Of a stretch of 64,000 bases of DNA, positions 18,000 through 31,300 are shown piece by piece. The stretch covers positions 1 to 64,000 of the forward strand of contig JAFOSK010000066.1 of NCBI GenBank assembly GCA_017392945.1, read 5' to 3'. Made by a program: the position numbers and the translations under genes. Position 1 is the first letter of the stretch, and each line of letters opens with the position of its first letter. Under the pieces are notes generated by a model. It worked only from the letters and a program-made list of their open reading frames with translations, searched no databases and was not told the origin of the DNA. Origin of the DNA: Treponema sp. (GTDB lineage: Bacteria; Spirochaetota; Spirochaetia; Treponematales; Treponemataceae).

Positions 18000-18028
18000 T
18001 TGAAAATACTTGTTATTATTGATAGAAT
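18000..18028 (+). promoter_or_regulatory. Predicted promoter for a leaderless kinase mRNA
   Basis: TTGAAA at 18000-18005 and TAGAAT at 18023-18028 with a 17-bp spacer. The -10 box ends seven bases before the ATG at 18036, so transcription would start at or next to the start codon. Confidence 0.45.
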
Positions 18029-18035
18029 CATTGGC

Positions 18036-18992
18036 ATGGGTAAGTTTTTGTCTATTTGCTTAAGTTCTACGATTCAAAGGACGGTTAATTTTAAAAAGAT
18101 TGCGTTGGAAAATGTAAATCGTTCAGAAAGTTATATTCTTGATGCTTCTGGAAAGGCTGTTAATTCTGCACGGGTCCTGAATCAGCTTGAACCAGGTTGC
18201 GTTACCGTGATCTGCCCATTAGGAAAAGAAAATAAATCAGTTTTTATTGAACTTGCGGAAAATGATGGACTCAATGTTGTTGCTGTAGAGATTCCTGGAA
18301 AAATACGCGAATGCTGGACTCTGCTTGATCATTCTTGTGGAACTACGACGGAACTTGTAGTTGGTGAGCCTGTACTTAGTGAAGATTATAAAAAATACGA
18401 AGAAATATTGCTTTCTCTTATAAGGCAGAATCTGAATGATTATGATGGTATTATTCTTGCGGGCAGTAAACCGGGTTATTTTTCTGACGGACTTGTTGCC
18501 TGTATTGCCCGTCTTGCAGTTGATTCCGGGAAAATTTTTCTAGCGGATTATTGCGGAAAAGATCTTATTCTGACCCTTGAACTTTGTACTCCATCAATTA
18601 TCAAAATTAATGAAGATGAATTCTGCCGGACATTTAATCTTTCTGGTTTTATTGACAAAGATCATCTTAAAAAAGCTGTTGCTGCCAAAAGTCTGGAATT
18701 GAACAATGTAATAATCGTAACACGCGGAAAAAATTCAACTATAGCTGCAAAAAATGGTGAGCTGTATGAATTTCCTACAGAAAATGTAGATGCTGTAAAT
18801 ACCACTGCATGTGGAGATTCTTTTAGCGCTGGTTTTTTGTATGAATATGTAAATACAGGGGATTTTGAAACTTCTCTTGCAAAGGGGACCTGGTGTGCCT
18901 CAAGAAATGCAGAGTCCATGCGGCCCGGCTCAATAATAAAAGATTACGGCTTGGGAGAGGATTCAGCAGTATTCGCTCAGCCTTCAAATTAA
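18036..18992 (+). CDS. PfkB-family sugar-phosphate kinase (1-phosphofructokinase-like)
   Basis: A ribokinase-family enzyme; by fold closest to 1-phosphofructokinase or tagatose-6-phosphate kinase. The open frame begins at 17979, but the start at 18036 (MGKFLSICLSSTIQRTVNFK) matches the family N-terminus, and a promoter-like pair lies just upstream. Marks are the LNxxV-like opening, GCGTTTELVV-region, and the catalytic block VNTTACGDSFSAGFLYEY with the Asp base (GAGD becomes ACGD). The last segment GTWCASRNAESMRPGSI corresponds to the C-terminal helix. No PTS genes or repressor are near, so its substrate cannot be set from context. Confidence 0.8.
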   Translation: MGKFLSICLSSTIQRTVNFKKIALENVNRSESYILDASGKAVNSARVLNQLEPGCVTVICPLGKENKSVFIELAENDGLNVVAVEIPGKIRECWTLLDHSCGTTTELVVGEPVLSEDYKKYEEILLSLIRQNLNDYDGIILAGSKPGYFSDGLVACIARLAVDSGKIFLADYCGKDLILTLELCTPSIIKINEDEFCRTFNLSGFIDKDHLKKAVAAKSLELNNVIIVTRGKNSTIAAKNGELYEFPTENVDAVNTTACGDSFSAGFLYEYVNTGDFETSLAKGTWCASRNAESMRPGSIIKDYGLGEDSAVFAQPSN

Positions 18993-19309
18993 ATTTTTTG
19001 AAATCAGAATTAACTATCAATGTTATTAATGTAATTGTGGTGGCAGAGCTGCCACAGTCGCAAGGGTCCTTGAGATGCACTTCATGATTTTACGGAGTAA
19101 GACTGCATTGAACAGAGGATTTGAAAATATTGCTAAAAAATCGGAGTATGACTTCCGAAAATAAGAACGGAGAAATTTTCAATACGCCGAATGTCAGTTT
19201 TAATTTAACTTGTCATAAGGTTTGAATTTTAAAAAAGTTGACTTAGATTTTTTATATTGTAAAATTAAACTTAAGTGAATTTATTTAAAAACTGTTTTGA
19301 GAGGTTTAT
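18993..19309. other. Intergenic region before the giant gene
   Basis: 317 bp without a gene. A short hairpin GTGGCA/TGCCAC (19040-19055) follows the kinase gene and may end its transcript. Further on the DNA is A+T-rich, with the promoter pair described separately near the 3' end. No other structure was found. Confidence 0.5.
19238..19265 (+). promoter_or_regulatory. Predicted promoter of the giant lipoprotein gene
   Basis: TTGACT (19238-19243) and TAAAAT (19260-19265), spacer 16 bp, about 45 bp before the first start codon. Confidence 0.5.
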
Positions 19310-22300
19310 ATGAAAAATGTGTTGGGGGCTTTCCTTAAAAATCTGATAAGGAGGGATACGGGCATTGTTTTTATGAAGACTGCTTCAAAAACCCTTCTTG
19401 CGATGGCATTTTTTTCTTCTTTGTTTTTTTCCTGCGATGTTGGTTTGGGTGAATCAGTCGATGTTATGGCGCCAACAGTCTCAATTTCTTATCCACCTGC
19501 TTCAAGTGTAATTAAAGAGCAGTTTTGTCTTGCAGGTTCATGGACTGATGATAAAGGCGTAATGCTTATTAATGTTTCTGTAAAAAATAACGATACAGGG
19601 GCTGAAGTTTTCAGTGGTGCAGCAAATCTAGGAATGGGTGACTGGAGCATAATGATCAATAGTCAGAATGCAGACGGTACCTGGCAGCTTAAGGACGGAA
19701 AATATACTGCCGATGTAGTTGCAATGGATACTTCAAAACGTATTTCAGGAACAAGTTCCCGTACGTTTGAAATCGATAACACGCCGCCTGTATTTGTAAT
19801 TACGAATCCGGCTACAATTGATGCAAATAATCCTTCTGCTTACGGTTCAATTTTTAAGGTTAATGGTTCCATTGCAGAATCTCATTTAGTAAAAAAGATG
19901 ATCGTAAAGATTCTTGATCCTGTTGCGGATTCCGAAGGAAACAATAGGGTTCTTGCGGAATGGTCTGAATCAAACGTTAATACTGCCGGTGGTACAAGCG
20001 TTACGTTTGCCCGGTATGATGAATCAAAGGCAGATGAACTTCATAACAATTATGCGTCCATATATACGTCTCCTGATTCAAAAGGTAATCAGAAATTCTT
20101 GTGTTCAGTTTATCTTTCTGATAATGCTCTTGTATATCGCAGTCCTGATTCGGGTAGTGCTTCTTCGGATGTCGGAAACTCTACAACATGTCTTTGGCTG
20201 AACGATTCAATTTATGGTTCGGATGCCGGAGAAAACGATCTTCTCAGTAAGAATGCAAATCCTCAATACGAAATCGGGGATTTCATGAAGATTTTGAACG
20301 GCACTTATTCAGGAGATTGCGAAAAAGCTAATAAAGTTCTTGCTGCTACAAAAATCGATACAACTGATAATAATTCTCACCTGGCTTTAACTCTTAATAA
20401 GGATGCTAATCCAACTTACAGCTTCCTTGGATATTCATTTACAGATGTAGATGCAGATAAAAACAAGATTTCAAAATCAAGTTCTATAACATTCAAGGCA
20501 GAATGCGGTAAGAATGAAACTCCGTTCAAGCCGTCAAAGATAAAGGTTTACCTTGTAGGTCCATTTAAACCTGAAGGAACGGAAAATCCTCTTAAGAGTG
20601 ATGTTATTGAGTCAATTTACTCAAATGTTGAATCTTACCTTGCAGACAAGACGGAAAATACTGATTACATCGTTCTTTATGACGGTGAACAGCAGTATAC
20701 GGGTTCTTCTACATCATCATGGACAGAATCAATGGTACTTCCTGATAATATTGAAGCAGGAAGCTATTATATTCTTGCGGCTTCCGGTACCGACATGGAT
20801 GACATTGAATTTGTTTCCAACAACGGCAGTCGCTTTGGATTTATAGGAATTACATCTGGTTCTGCACCGACAGTGCTTATTTCTAAGCCGGCGGTAGCAG
20901 ATCTAAGCAAAGATTTTGGAAGTGCTGCAGCTCTTCTTTCTGAAATAAAAGGAACGGTTGAATCCGGAGAGGCTGCGATTGCTTCTGCCCGTTACGAAAT
21001 TGTTGTTTCTGACCTTATGAATTCCAAAAAACTTGGAATTATAAACGGGAATGCGACAATTCTGGCCGGTGCAAACGAACTTAAGAGCGTAAATTATGTA
21101 TTTGATGCAACCGAGGGCGAATGGAATGCTGCTGAAGATGAAAACGGAAATACAGTCTCTGTTACGGTAGATCCACGTACTGCTGCTGCAAATTCCGGCA
21201 TCCTATACCAATATCAGATAGTTGTATATGGAAAAGATGTTGGCGGTGCAGAAGGTAAGGCTGCTATTTCTCCTACAGTAGATACTATTGCTCCGGTTAT
21301 AAACAATATCAGCGTAACTCCTGTTGCAGAGACAGATTCTTCTAGCGGTACCGAACGCTATAAGGTAAACGGAAAAGTAAAGGTTATAGCAAAGGTTGAA
21401 GAAACAAATCTCAGTTCTATTGAACTCGAGGTTTCTGATCTGAGCGGTGCAAAGATAACAAAAACAGTTAGTCCAAGTGCCTTTGTTCAGGAAGAAATAG
21501 CAACCTCTAATTTCCCGGCTGGAAATTCTGCTGATGATCCTATTACGGTTAAGATTACTGTAACTGATAGCGCAGGAAATACAGGTACAGGCACAAACAT
21601 TGATTATATTGTAAACCAGACAACAGATATTCCTAAAGTAACGTTCATGGGCGAACTTACGGATACTGATCTTGTTTCAAAAGACGAAATTACAAGCGGA
21701 AAGAACCTGTTCCTTACGACAGATAAGATAATGGGTTCTATAACAGATGATGACAAGATTGATTCTGTAAGAATTCAATATAGAAAAGATGAAGCTGCTG
21801 AATGGTCTGATCTGCTGAATGTAAGCGGCATAAACAAAGCTTCATATAATCTTTCTCAAACGCTAACAAAGAACGGATCTTATCTTGCAGAAGGAACTTA
21901 CCAGCTTAAGGTTTCTGTAACAGACAAAAAAGACGATGGGTCTGCTTCTGTTACAAAAGAAATTGGTCCGTTCTGGATTGGAATTGACGAAGGAAATCCA
22001 AAACTTTCATTTGATAAGACCAGTCAGAGCGGTGCATATTCCAATACCGGAGTTGTAAAGTCTGTAAAAGGTTTTGTAAGCGATTCCAGCGGTTATGTTT
22101 CTTTGCAGCGTTATCCTACAAAAGAAGATGCATTGAATAAAACAAATGCGGAACAGTTCTGTGATTCAAACGGAACTCTTCTTGAGGATGCAAACGGAAA
22201 TCCTTTGACTGTAAAGGAATATAAGACAAGCGTTGCATCTGACGATGGAGAAGCCTGGGTTGACTGTCTGAAGATTCCTGATGGCGCAACAGAAGGAAGG

Positions 22301-25300
22301 ACTGTATGGTATCTGGTGACAGATAAATACGGACGCACAGAAACTTATTCATGGCGTTATAAAATAGATGGAACAAAACCTACGGTTCATAGTGATTGGA
22401 CAGATACTAATACGATGACTGCATGGTCAAGCAGCGCTTCCAGAACATATAAAATTCCTCTTAGCGACAGCTGGGATAATACAAATTCCGCTGTCTATGG
22501 AGATGCCAGCGGTATTGAGACAGTTGTTCTTACGGTAACGGATACAGCAGAAAATCCCGTAACAGCTGAATATACAATGAAGCTTAAAGAAGTTTATAAT
22601 TCCGGGGCAACAGATAAGGATTCAAACTACTTCTTCTATGAATACACAGTTCCTTTTACGCAGGACGGAGAATATAAGGTTCAGATAAAGGTAACGGACA
22701 GCGCAGGAAACGTTGCAAAATTCCCTTCTGATTCTACATATTATTCTGCAAAAATTGATACAACTGCTGCTGTTGTAACAGATTTTAAATGCCTGATTGA
22801 CGGAGTAGAAGTTCCAGAAGGAACAACGCCAAGCCTTAAGGCTTCTAATAATGATAAATTTAAGATTACCGCAAATATTGCTGATGTGAATGCAGGAATT
22901 TTGTCTGTTGTTGCAATGGATAAAAATACAGCTGTAGAAGGAGCTTCCGTAACTCCTGTTGTTGCTCCGGCTGCCGGTGCAACTCCGACGTTATATACAA
23001 TAACATTCCCGGCAAGTGCATGTACGACAGGTGTTCATGAATTTGGCTTAAGGGTAACAGATAATGCAAATAACGCATATACAAAGACGGTAGCCGTGGC
23101 CGTTGACGTTACAGCTCCAAAGGCTTTTATAAGTGGTTATACACCTACGACTACATATAATGATGAAGAAGTTGTAAACGGCGTTATTGTCGTGTCCGGC
23201 ACGGCTTCTGACGAAACTGCTTTGGGAACCACAAATGCCGTAAATTGGGAACTTGTGAATTCTTCAAATGCACAAGTAAAGGCGGGAAGTCTTTCAATTA
23301 CAGGTGGAATCAGTTCTTCATGGAATTTTGCAATTGATACGGCAGAAAAAGATGCTAATTCTGCGAGTGTAATTCCTGACGGAACTTATACATTAAAAGT
23401 AAAAGTTGTTGATGCTGCAGAAAATGTTTCGGATGCAGTTTCTACAACATTTAAAGTTGTTCAGGCTTCGGATCTGCCAGTAATAAAAGTTGGAAACGAA
23501 ATAGTAGATACAACTGTTACGGCATATTCTGTTGCATATAAAGACAAGAATATGTTCACAGATTCAGGAATGAACATAGCTGTTACGGACGATGATGGAA
23601 TTGCTTCTGTAGTTGTTGAATATTCTACTGACGGCGGAACAACATTTAGTCCTCTTGTAACAAAAGACGGTGACGGAAAAACATCTGTAAACTTTACGGC
23701 TAATATTCAGGAAAAAGGAACCGGAGAATATAAGATCCGTGTTACAGCAACAGATAAAAAAGAAAATATTACAGTGGGTGGAACTGTATACACTCAGAAT
23801 TCTGTAAGCAATTATGTGCCTGGTCAGAACGGTTATTTTGCTATTGTTGTAGATAAAGACACTCCTTATCTTACAGCTGAAAATTCGGGCGCATTCCGAA
23901 AAGCTAGTACACAAATTACTGTTTCTGGAAAAGTAAAGGATTCTACTGGCGAAGTTAAGATTGTTCGTGCTGACAATGCAGACGGAACTGGAAATCCAGT
24001 GGAAATAGGAACTGTCTCTGATTGTGCAGCAGAACAGAAAGATTGGACTAATACTTTGACAACAATGGCTTCGGCTGGTACTAAAAAGTTCTATTATATA
24101 GCAACGGATAAGTATGGCCGCCAAAGTTCTATTGACTACGAATATACAATTGACCTGCAGGGACCAAGTTTTGCAGACTGGGTAACTTCTGGTACTATAA
24201 CTGATGAAAATAAGCTGATGATTGATGAAGCTGAAGGTCAAGAAGTTGGCGGCGTAAAATATGTAAAGAAGAATACATTTACGTTCAAAATTCCTGTTTC
24301 GGACAGTTGGGTTGGCGGTGCAAAAGTTTCTAATGTAAGCGGAATAGAAAGCGTTACTCTTGTTGTAACGAATGGCTCTGATACAACGGAAGCGTCTATG
24401 TCTGTAGGTGATGTATATGCTCCTGGCGGTGCAGAATACAGAAGCGGTGCTTATAGTTACTACTCTGTTACACAGACATTAAAAGACGGCGTTAATAATA
24501 TTTCTATAAAAGCAAAGGATAAGGCTGGTAACGAGTCAACCTATGTAAATTCATATTCATTTAATGTAGATATTCAGTCTCCGAACTTGAACGTAACTGC
24601 TCCTGCAACAGTACCAGAATATAATACGAGTGTGTTTACGTTCAGCGGTACTGCAAGCGACGGTAACTTTGACAAACTTGAAGTGACTGGTAAACGTACT
24701 TATGCGGAATATGACAGTTCGTCAAGAAAGACAAAGACTGTAACTTCGAATATAAAAACTGAAATTACAGTAACAGACAATAATTGGACATGGTCTTTGC
24801 CTGGTGATGGTGCTTATGCAAACCTTAAGTTTACAGCTTATGACAAAGCTAACAATACTTCTGTCTCAGAAATGTATAATTTTGTCGTTGATACAGAAAA
24901 TCCTAAGCTGCTTTCAGTAACAGACGTTTCTAAGTGGCTGAACGTTAATACTCAGACGTATAAGGTTCTTGTCGGAGACTGGGGAGCAGGTAATAACTAT
25001 TCCAGCGGAATTGAATCTGTTTCATATTCGGTTGGAGATTCGGCTCCTGTTCAAATGGCACAGGGTGGTTTGCGTGATAAAAATGGAACTGATACAGGTG
25101 CTCTTTTGTACTATGAATACAGTACAGCATTTAACGGTCTGGCAGATGGAACGACTTCTTATACAATCACTGCAAAAGATGCTGCTAAGTTGCCTGGAAA
25201 TCAGTTGTCTGTTATGTATAAGATTGATACTCAAGCTCCTTCTGTAGATGCAGAAATTGTAGCGCAGACAGATACGGATAAGACAAAATATCAGAGAAAA

Positions 25301-28300
25301 GCAGGTGATTCTGCTGTTTCTTATGAAATAAAGATTACTCCAGATGATACTAACGGAGATGTTGCTGTCAGCGGTCTTAAAGATGTTTCTGTAAAAATAA
25401 ATGGAAGTGCAAAATCTATTTATGAAGATTCTTCTGTAGGAACGGCAAAGACAGAAATAACGCTTTCTGCAGAAGAGGGAACAAAGACTCTTACCGGCGG
25501 AACAAAGAGTATTTGGATTAAGGCTAGCGATCTTTCTGAAGGTAAAAATACAGTAACGCTTACAGTAAGCGACTATGCCGGAAATACTAAAGAAAAGGAA
25601 GTTTACTTCTATTTGGACAGCACTGTTCCAAAGGTTGAATATACAAGCCATGCTGCTGGTGCAAGCGTAAATAAAAAAGTTGATATTTCTGGTCGTGTCT
25701 CCGATGAATTGAAGGTTACTGGAACTGATTATCCAAGCGGCATTTCTGATACAGAGGCTATAGTTCAGTGGGCAGAAACTGAAAATTCTGCATCTTGGAC
25801 AACATTGACAAAAACAACTGCTTATACAGAAGTTTCATATAATGCTGCAAATGCTACATGGACACTTTCTGGTCTTGATACAACTAAAATAAACAGCGGA
25901 AAAGATTCTAAGGAATGTTATATCCGTGTTGTATTTACGGATAATTATGGAAACAAGAGTTCTGGCTCTATTAAACTTACGGTAGATCAGGATGCTGACC
26001 GTCCTGTAATTGAACTTACAACAATTACTGCAATGAACGATGTAATTCCTCTTAAGAAAGTAAGCGGAACAATCTCTGATGATGATGGCGTAAGCGGTCT
26101 TAAGATGTGGATTATCGAATCTGGTTCATGGACTGATACTACTAAGGTTCCGACTGCAAGCGAGGCTAATGGCTGGACTCCTGTAGTTGTTAATGCCAGC
26201 GGTACATGGACCGTAGAAAATATAGATGAAAGCGAGCACAGCTGGCTCTTCTATATAATTGACAATAAAAACGGAAAATTCTGGACTCAGGTTGGGGCAA
26301 CCGGAAATACATTGCTTTCTGTTCCTTATCTAACTTTGAACAGTGTAAAGTCTGATAATACATCTGCTCTCGCATTTAAGGTAGATACACAGGCTCCTCA
26401 GATTACAATGTATATTTCTAATCAGGAACTTGCGGCAACATCCGATAAATGGCAGGCTGCGGGAACTGTATTTGGTGGAACAGAAAATAAACTTTACATC
26501 AAGCTGCTTATTCAGGAACAGAACATGGTAACGGCTTCTGGTACAGGTTATGCGCTGCCGTCCCTTAAGATTGGAACAAAGACTCCAACAGTGGCTTTGC
26601 TTTCTGGTGCATCTATAACTGTTGATGAAACGACAACACCATATACATATACTTATCTTTTGGCTCCAATCACTTTGGACAAAACTTCATATAGCAGTAT
26701 TGAAGGTTCGGTAACTGTAAAAGCAACTCTTTCTGATCAGTCCGGTCAGGAAGGACAGGGCGGAACGAACATTATTCTGGATTATTCAGCTCCGTCTGTT
26801 GGAATTCTTAGCCCTACGGCAACAATTTCTGATGCGGTAAGCGCAGAAGTCACTATAAAGGGTATTGTGACAGACAGTTATTCTTCTATTAAGAAGATGG
26901 AATATGTAATTCCTCTTAAAAATACGGCATATTCAGAAAGTGAAGGAACTTGGGCAAGCGTAAATGTCTCAAGTGCATCCTGGGAAATTGAATTCCCGTC
27001 AGGCTCTGCAGAGACCCAGGATAGTTTGCTTTATTACGCTGTAAATGACACTCAGTATGAAGGTGTCAGCGATATTTCTGGCAGTCTCGGAATTTACAAG
27101 GTGCCATTATATTTCCGTGTAACAGACGGCGTAGGAAACATCGGGGTTATTTCTGTTGATGAGAATAATACTCCTTTGAATTACGTTTACGTTGATCCGG
27201 ATGGGGCAAAACCTAAGGCATGGATCAATTCCCCTGAAACTGGAACTGTAACAAACGGCGTTGTAACGGTATTCGGCGGCGCAAGCGATAATATCAGTGT
27301 TTCAAAAGTTTGTATTCAGGTTGACGTAAACGGTGACGGTGAAATTGATAGTTCTGACCGGGATTTGCTGGCTGCAAGAGATGAAGCTTTGTGCAAGAGT
27401 ATTTTTGGTGCTGCTGCAACAATAAATGAAGTTTCTGCTGATTCCAATTGGTATATACTTGCAGAAGGAACAAACAGCTGGAAATGTGCAATTGATACAA
27501 CAACAGGATTTGCAACAATGCAGTCAACCGTTACTAAAAATGGATTCACTCTTAATAAAGACAGTAAGTATCTTATTGTTCAGGTGCGTGCAATAGACAA
27601 TGATGGAAATACACGTGCATGGACTGCTCCAAATTACATTCAGCTTGACAGTTCGGCACCTTGGTTTACTGATATTGCTCTTGTTCAATTTGGAAGTGGA
27701 AATGCGGCTTCTTATGAAGAGTCTGAACGTATTACACAGCAGGATTATATTTCGGGTCAATATTTAAGTAATGTTACTGCGACTGCTAATGGAAAATGGT
27801 ATCTTGCGGTAACAGTAGAAGCTAATTCGACTATAACAAGTGTTACGGCTTCTGCTGAAACTTCTACTACTGTAAATATACTGCCTCTTGCAGAGGACGG
27901 AACTACTGTTTTTGTAGCGGATTCTATGGCTGCTAACTATGCTTCTAAAGATAATGATAAAAAATACAGACTCTTGATTCCTTTGAAGACTTCTGAATCT
28001 GGCATGATTTCTGCAACGCTTAATGCTGTGAACAGTGCCAATGGAACTGGAACTCAGTCAATAAAGATTAACATTGACTCTACAGCGCCAAGTCTTTACA
28101 CAACAAGCGGAGCTCAGACTTATGCGGCTGAAGGAAATCTTCGTATAAAGTCAAATGGTTCTTCTAAGAATCTGGGAACAAATCTTGATACGAATTCTGT
28201 TATTGAAAACAGTAACGGTTACTTTAATCTTGGTGATAAAGTTATGGAATCTGGTTCTGGACTTGATCTGGTTGCCTTTTTCTTTAATAAGAACGGTTAC

Positions 28301-31300
28301 ATCTACGATTCAATGATTAATGCAGGAAACGGCACTTATGAGACATTCTATATTAGTTCTTCAGCCGGATCTGGTTCATTGTACATAAATGATGATCATT
28401 TACCTGCTTACTCTTTGAGCGGTGTTTCCAGACCTTCTTCAGATTCATTTGCTGTTTCCAGCAGTATAATGACAGAAAGTGCGTATAAACATGTACGAAA
28501 GGGTGGACTTGTAAAGATTGCTGGAATTTATCATAAGATCAAGGAAGTTTCGGATTATTCTTCTACAATCACGGTAACATTTGCACCGTCTGTTTCAACG
28601 ACATTTGATGATGTTGAGATCATTTTTGCTCAGATTGTTGATAACATGGGCGATGAAACTTTTGATTCAGCATATACATCTGATTATGAAGAATACAGGC
28701 TTCTTAAGAATGATGACGGCGATGGAATGTGCGAAACGATTTCTCAGACAAGTTCTGTGTACACATGGAATGCTTATGTTAATTCGAATAACATTATAGA
28801 TGGAAATATTTCCCTGAATATTGTTGCAATGGATAAGGCTGGAAATATTTCTTATGGTAATGTTGTTTCTGTTGTTGCAAATAACAGACCGCGTATTACA
28901 AAGGTTTTCCTTGGAACAGATTTGAATGGAAGTGGAAAATACGACTTTGATGCCGATGAAGCACCGGTTATTGAAACCGGTAAGAAAGGTACAGCAGATG
29001 GTATTTCGTATGGAGAATTCAACTATTATTCTGCATATAACAGACAGAATGGAAATGCGGTTACTGCAAAAGTTCTTGCTTCTTCTGCATTCAAGGTAAT
29101 TTCCGGTCTATGTATTGTTCCTGAATTTATTGGCGGAAACGGCAGCCTTAAGTACAATATAACTACAGTACCAGATCTTTCTGCATCTGGTATTCTTGCA
29201 CCGAATAGTTCAGATTCTCTTGAATCTATGATTTCAAGGTCTTCGTTGAATATCAATAACAAGGGAACTCTTCCGTTGTTCGGTAATACAGCAATCTCTG
29301 GAGATGGTGACAATGAAAATGCCGTTGCTTATGATGTAACTGATAATTCTAAAGTCTCTAAAGTCTATGCAGAAGATGGAACTACTGTAATAAATACTTA
29401 TGGATCTGTAAGTTATTCTGACTTTGGCGGAATTGAACTTGACAGTAACGATGCTCTTATAAGCGGAGAAGGACAGAAGAATCTTAAGATTACTTTCTGG
29501 GATAATACCGATGGTGCTCAGGCTTCGTTTGGAGGACAGTGGGCAACATTGGTCGTTCCGGTAACAATTAAGTCTGCAGAAACAGTACCTCCTGTGCCAA
29601 AGATTACACCGTTCCATTGGGCTTCTGGCACTGATAACAGCGTTTATATAAAGGAATCAGGAGATTCTTCTGCAAGCATCAAGGGACACATTGAACTTGA
29701 AGGAACTGATTTACCGACAGATTCAAGTTATACAAGCGGACTTCCAAAGGTTTCAGGAAAGATTAAGATAGAAGGAACTGTTTTTGATGACGTTCGTCTG
29801 GAATCAATCAGTATGAGCGTATTTGGCGGAACAAATAGTAAGATTGCTTCTTATGAAAACGGTGAATGGGTAAACGAAGCTTCGTTCCCGACGGGTCTTG
29901 TTTCGTTCAGTGCAACAGATAAGGATATTAGCCAGAACGGACATACTGTAAGTTATGTAGCCGTAATAGATACTGAACAGTTGAGCGTAAGTGGCTACCC
30001 TGTTGGAAAGAATCAGTCAATCACAATTTCTGCAACTGACTGGAAGGCAAATGCTTCTACTGCCGGCAGCACACAGACAGCAAGTGGAGCCCTTTCAGAT
30101 TGCTACAAGATGGACGTTGTGCCTTATGTAACGGAGATTGTAACTCATTTGAGTTCATTCTATAAGCAGGCGCCTAGCGTTTATGCACGAACGGCTCTTG
30201 GTCATTATCCTGTTTACGAAGGTGAAACAATTCAGTTTGCCGGATATAACCTTGGAACAAATAAGGCAAAGGTAACAATTTCTGGAATGTCGGAAACAAC
30301 ATTGGCTTCTGGAACTGTGGGTGGCGAAACTGTAAGTAATACTGTAACTCTTACAACGAATACTTCTTCCGTAACAGGTGCCAAGTCAGGTTCTGTTTCT
30401 GTAACAGTAAACAGTATTCCAGCTTTGAATAACCTTAATGAAAATGATGCTCTTGGTTCATATCAGGGAAGTGTTTCTGACGATTCTTATGCAAATGCTT
30501 ACAACAGACAGCCTAACGGTGTAAACAACAATACACTTACTGATGATTTGTATCTTGATGTATGGCAGTTCAAGAATGCGGCAGAACCAGTAAGCGGTGG
30601 TGCAAGCTATGTAACCATGAAGATTAATCCTAAGACTGGTATTCCTGGATTCAGTTATGCAAACAGTATTTTGTACTTCAATATGCCGGGATATAATGCT
30701 GATAATAGTGAATCTTCATGGGGAGCAGATAATGATACCCTTTCTGGAAGTTCATATTCTCAGATTCCGTTCGGTATGAACTATGGCGGATTCAGTCATA
30801 ATACATTTGCATTCGACAGTTACGGTTATTCTTATGGTGCTGCAATGTGTACTGATACTCAGAGTGCAGAGGCTTCTGCTTACCTGCAGTTCTTCAGCCG
30901 TGAAACACCTATTCCGTATAATACTTACGACCAGAATATGAACTATTGTAATGCAGCAAATGCCAGCCGCTTGGATTCTTCTTCTATAGCTATTACAGGA
31001 GACAATTCGGGATGGACAACTGATATTGACCGTATACAGTCAATTTCTATGGATACTAGTTATTCTGGCGGTAGTTCAACTGCCCCTTCAAGTACAACCC
31101 CTGTTTATGTATTTATGGCTTACTATGACCAGCCTGTTAAGCAGGTGCGTTTCCGATGGGGTACTGTAGGGAAAAATACTTACAATATTGATGGTGGTTC
31201 TAATAAGAGTTCTGCATCTGATCTTTCAGCTCCTAAAGGTTTGGCAGATGCCGTTGGTTCTAAGCATACGGGATTTGCTCAGTATGCTAAAAATAACGGT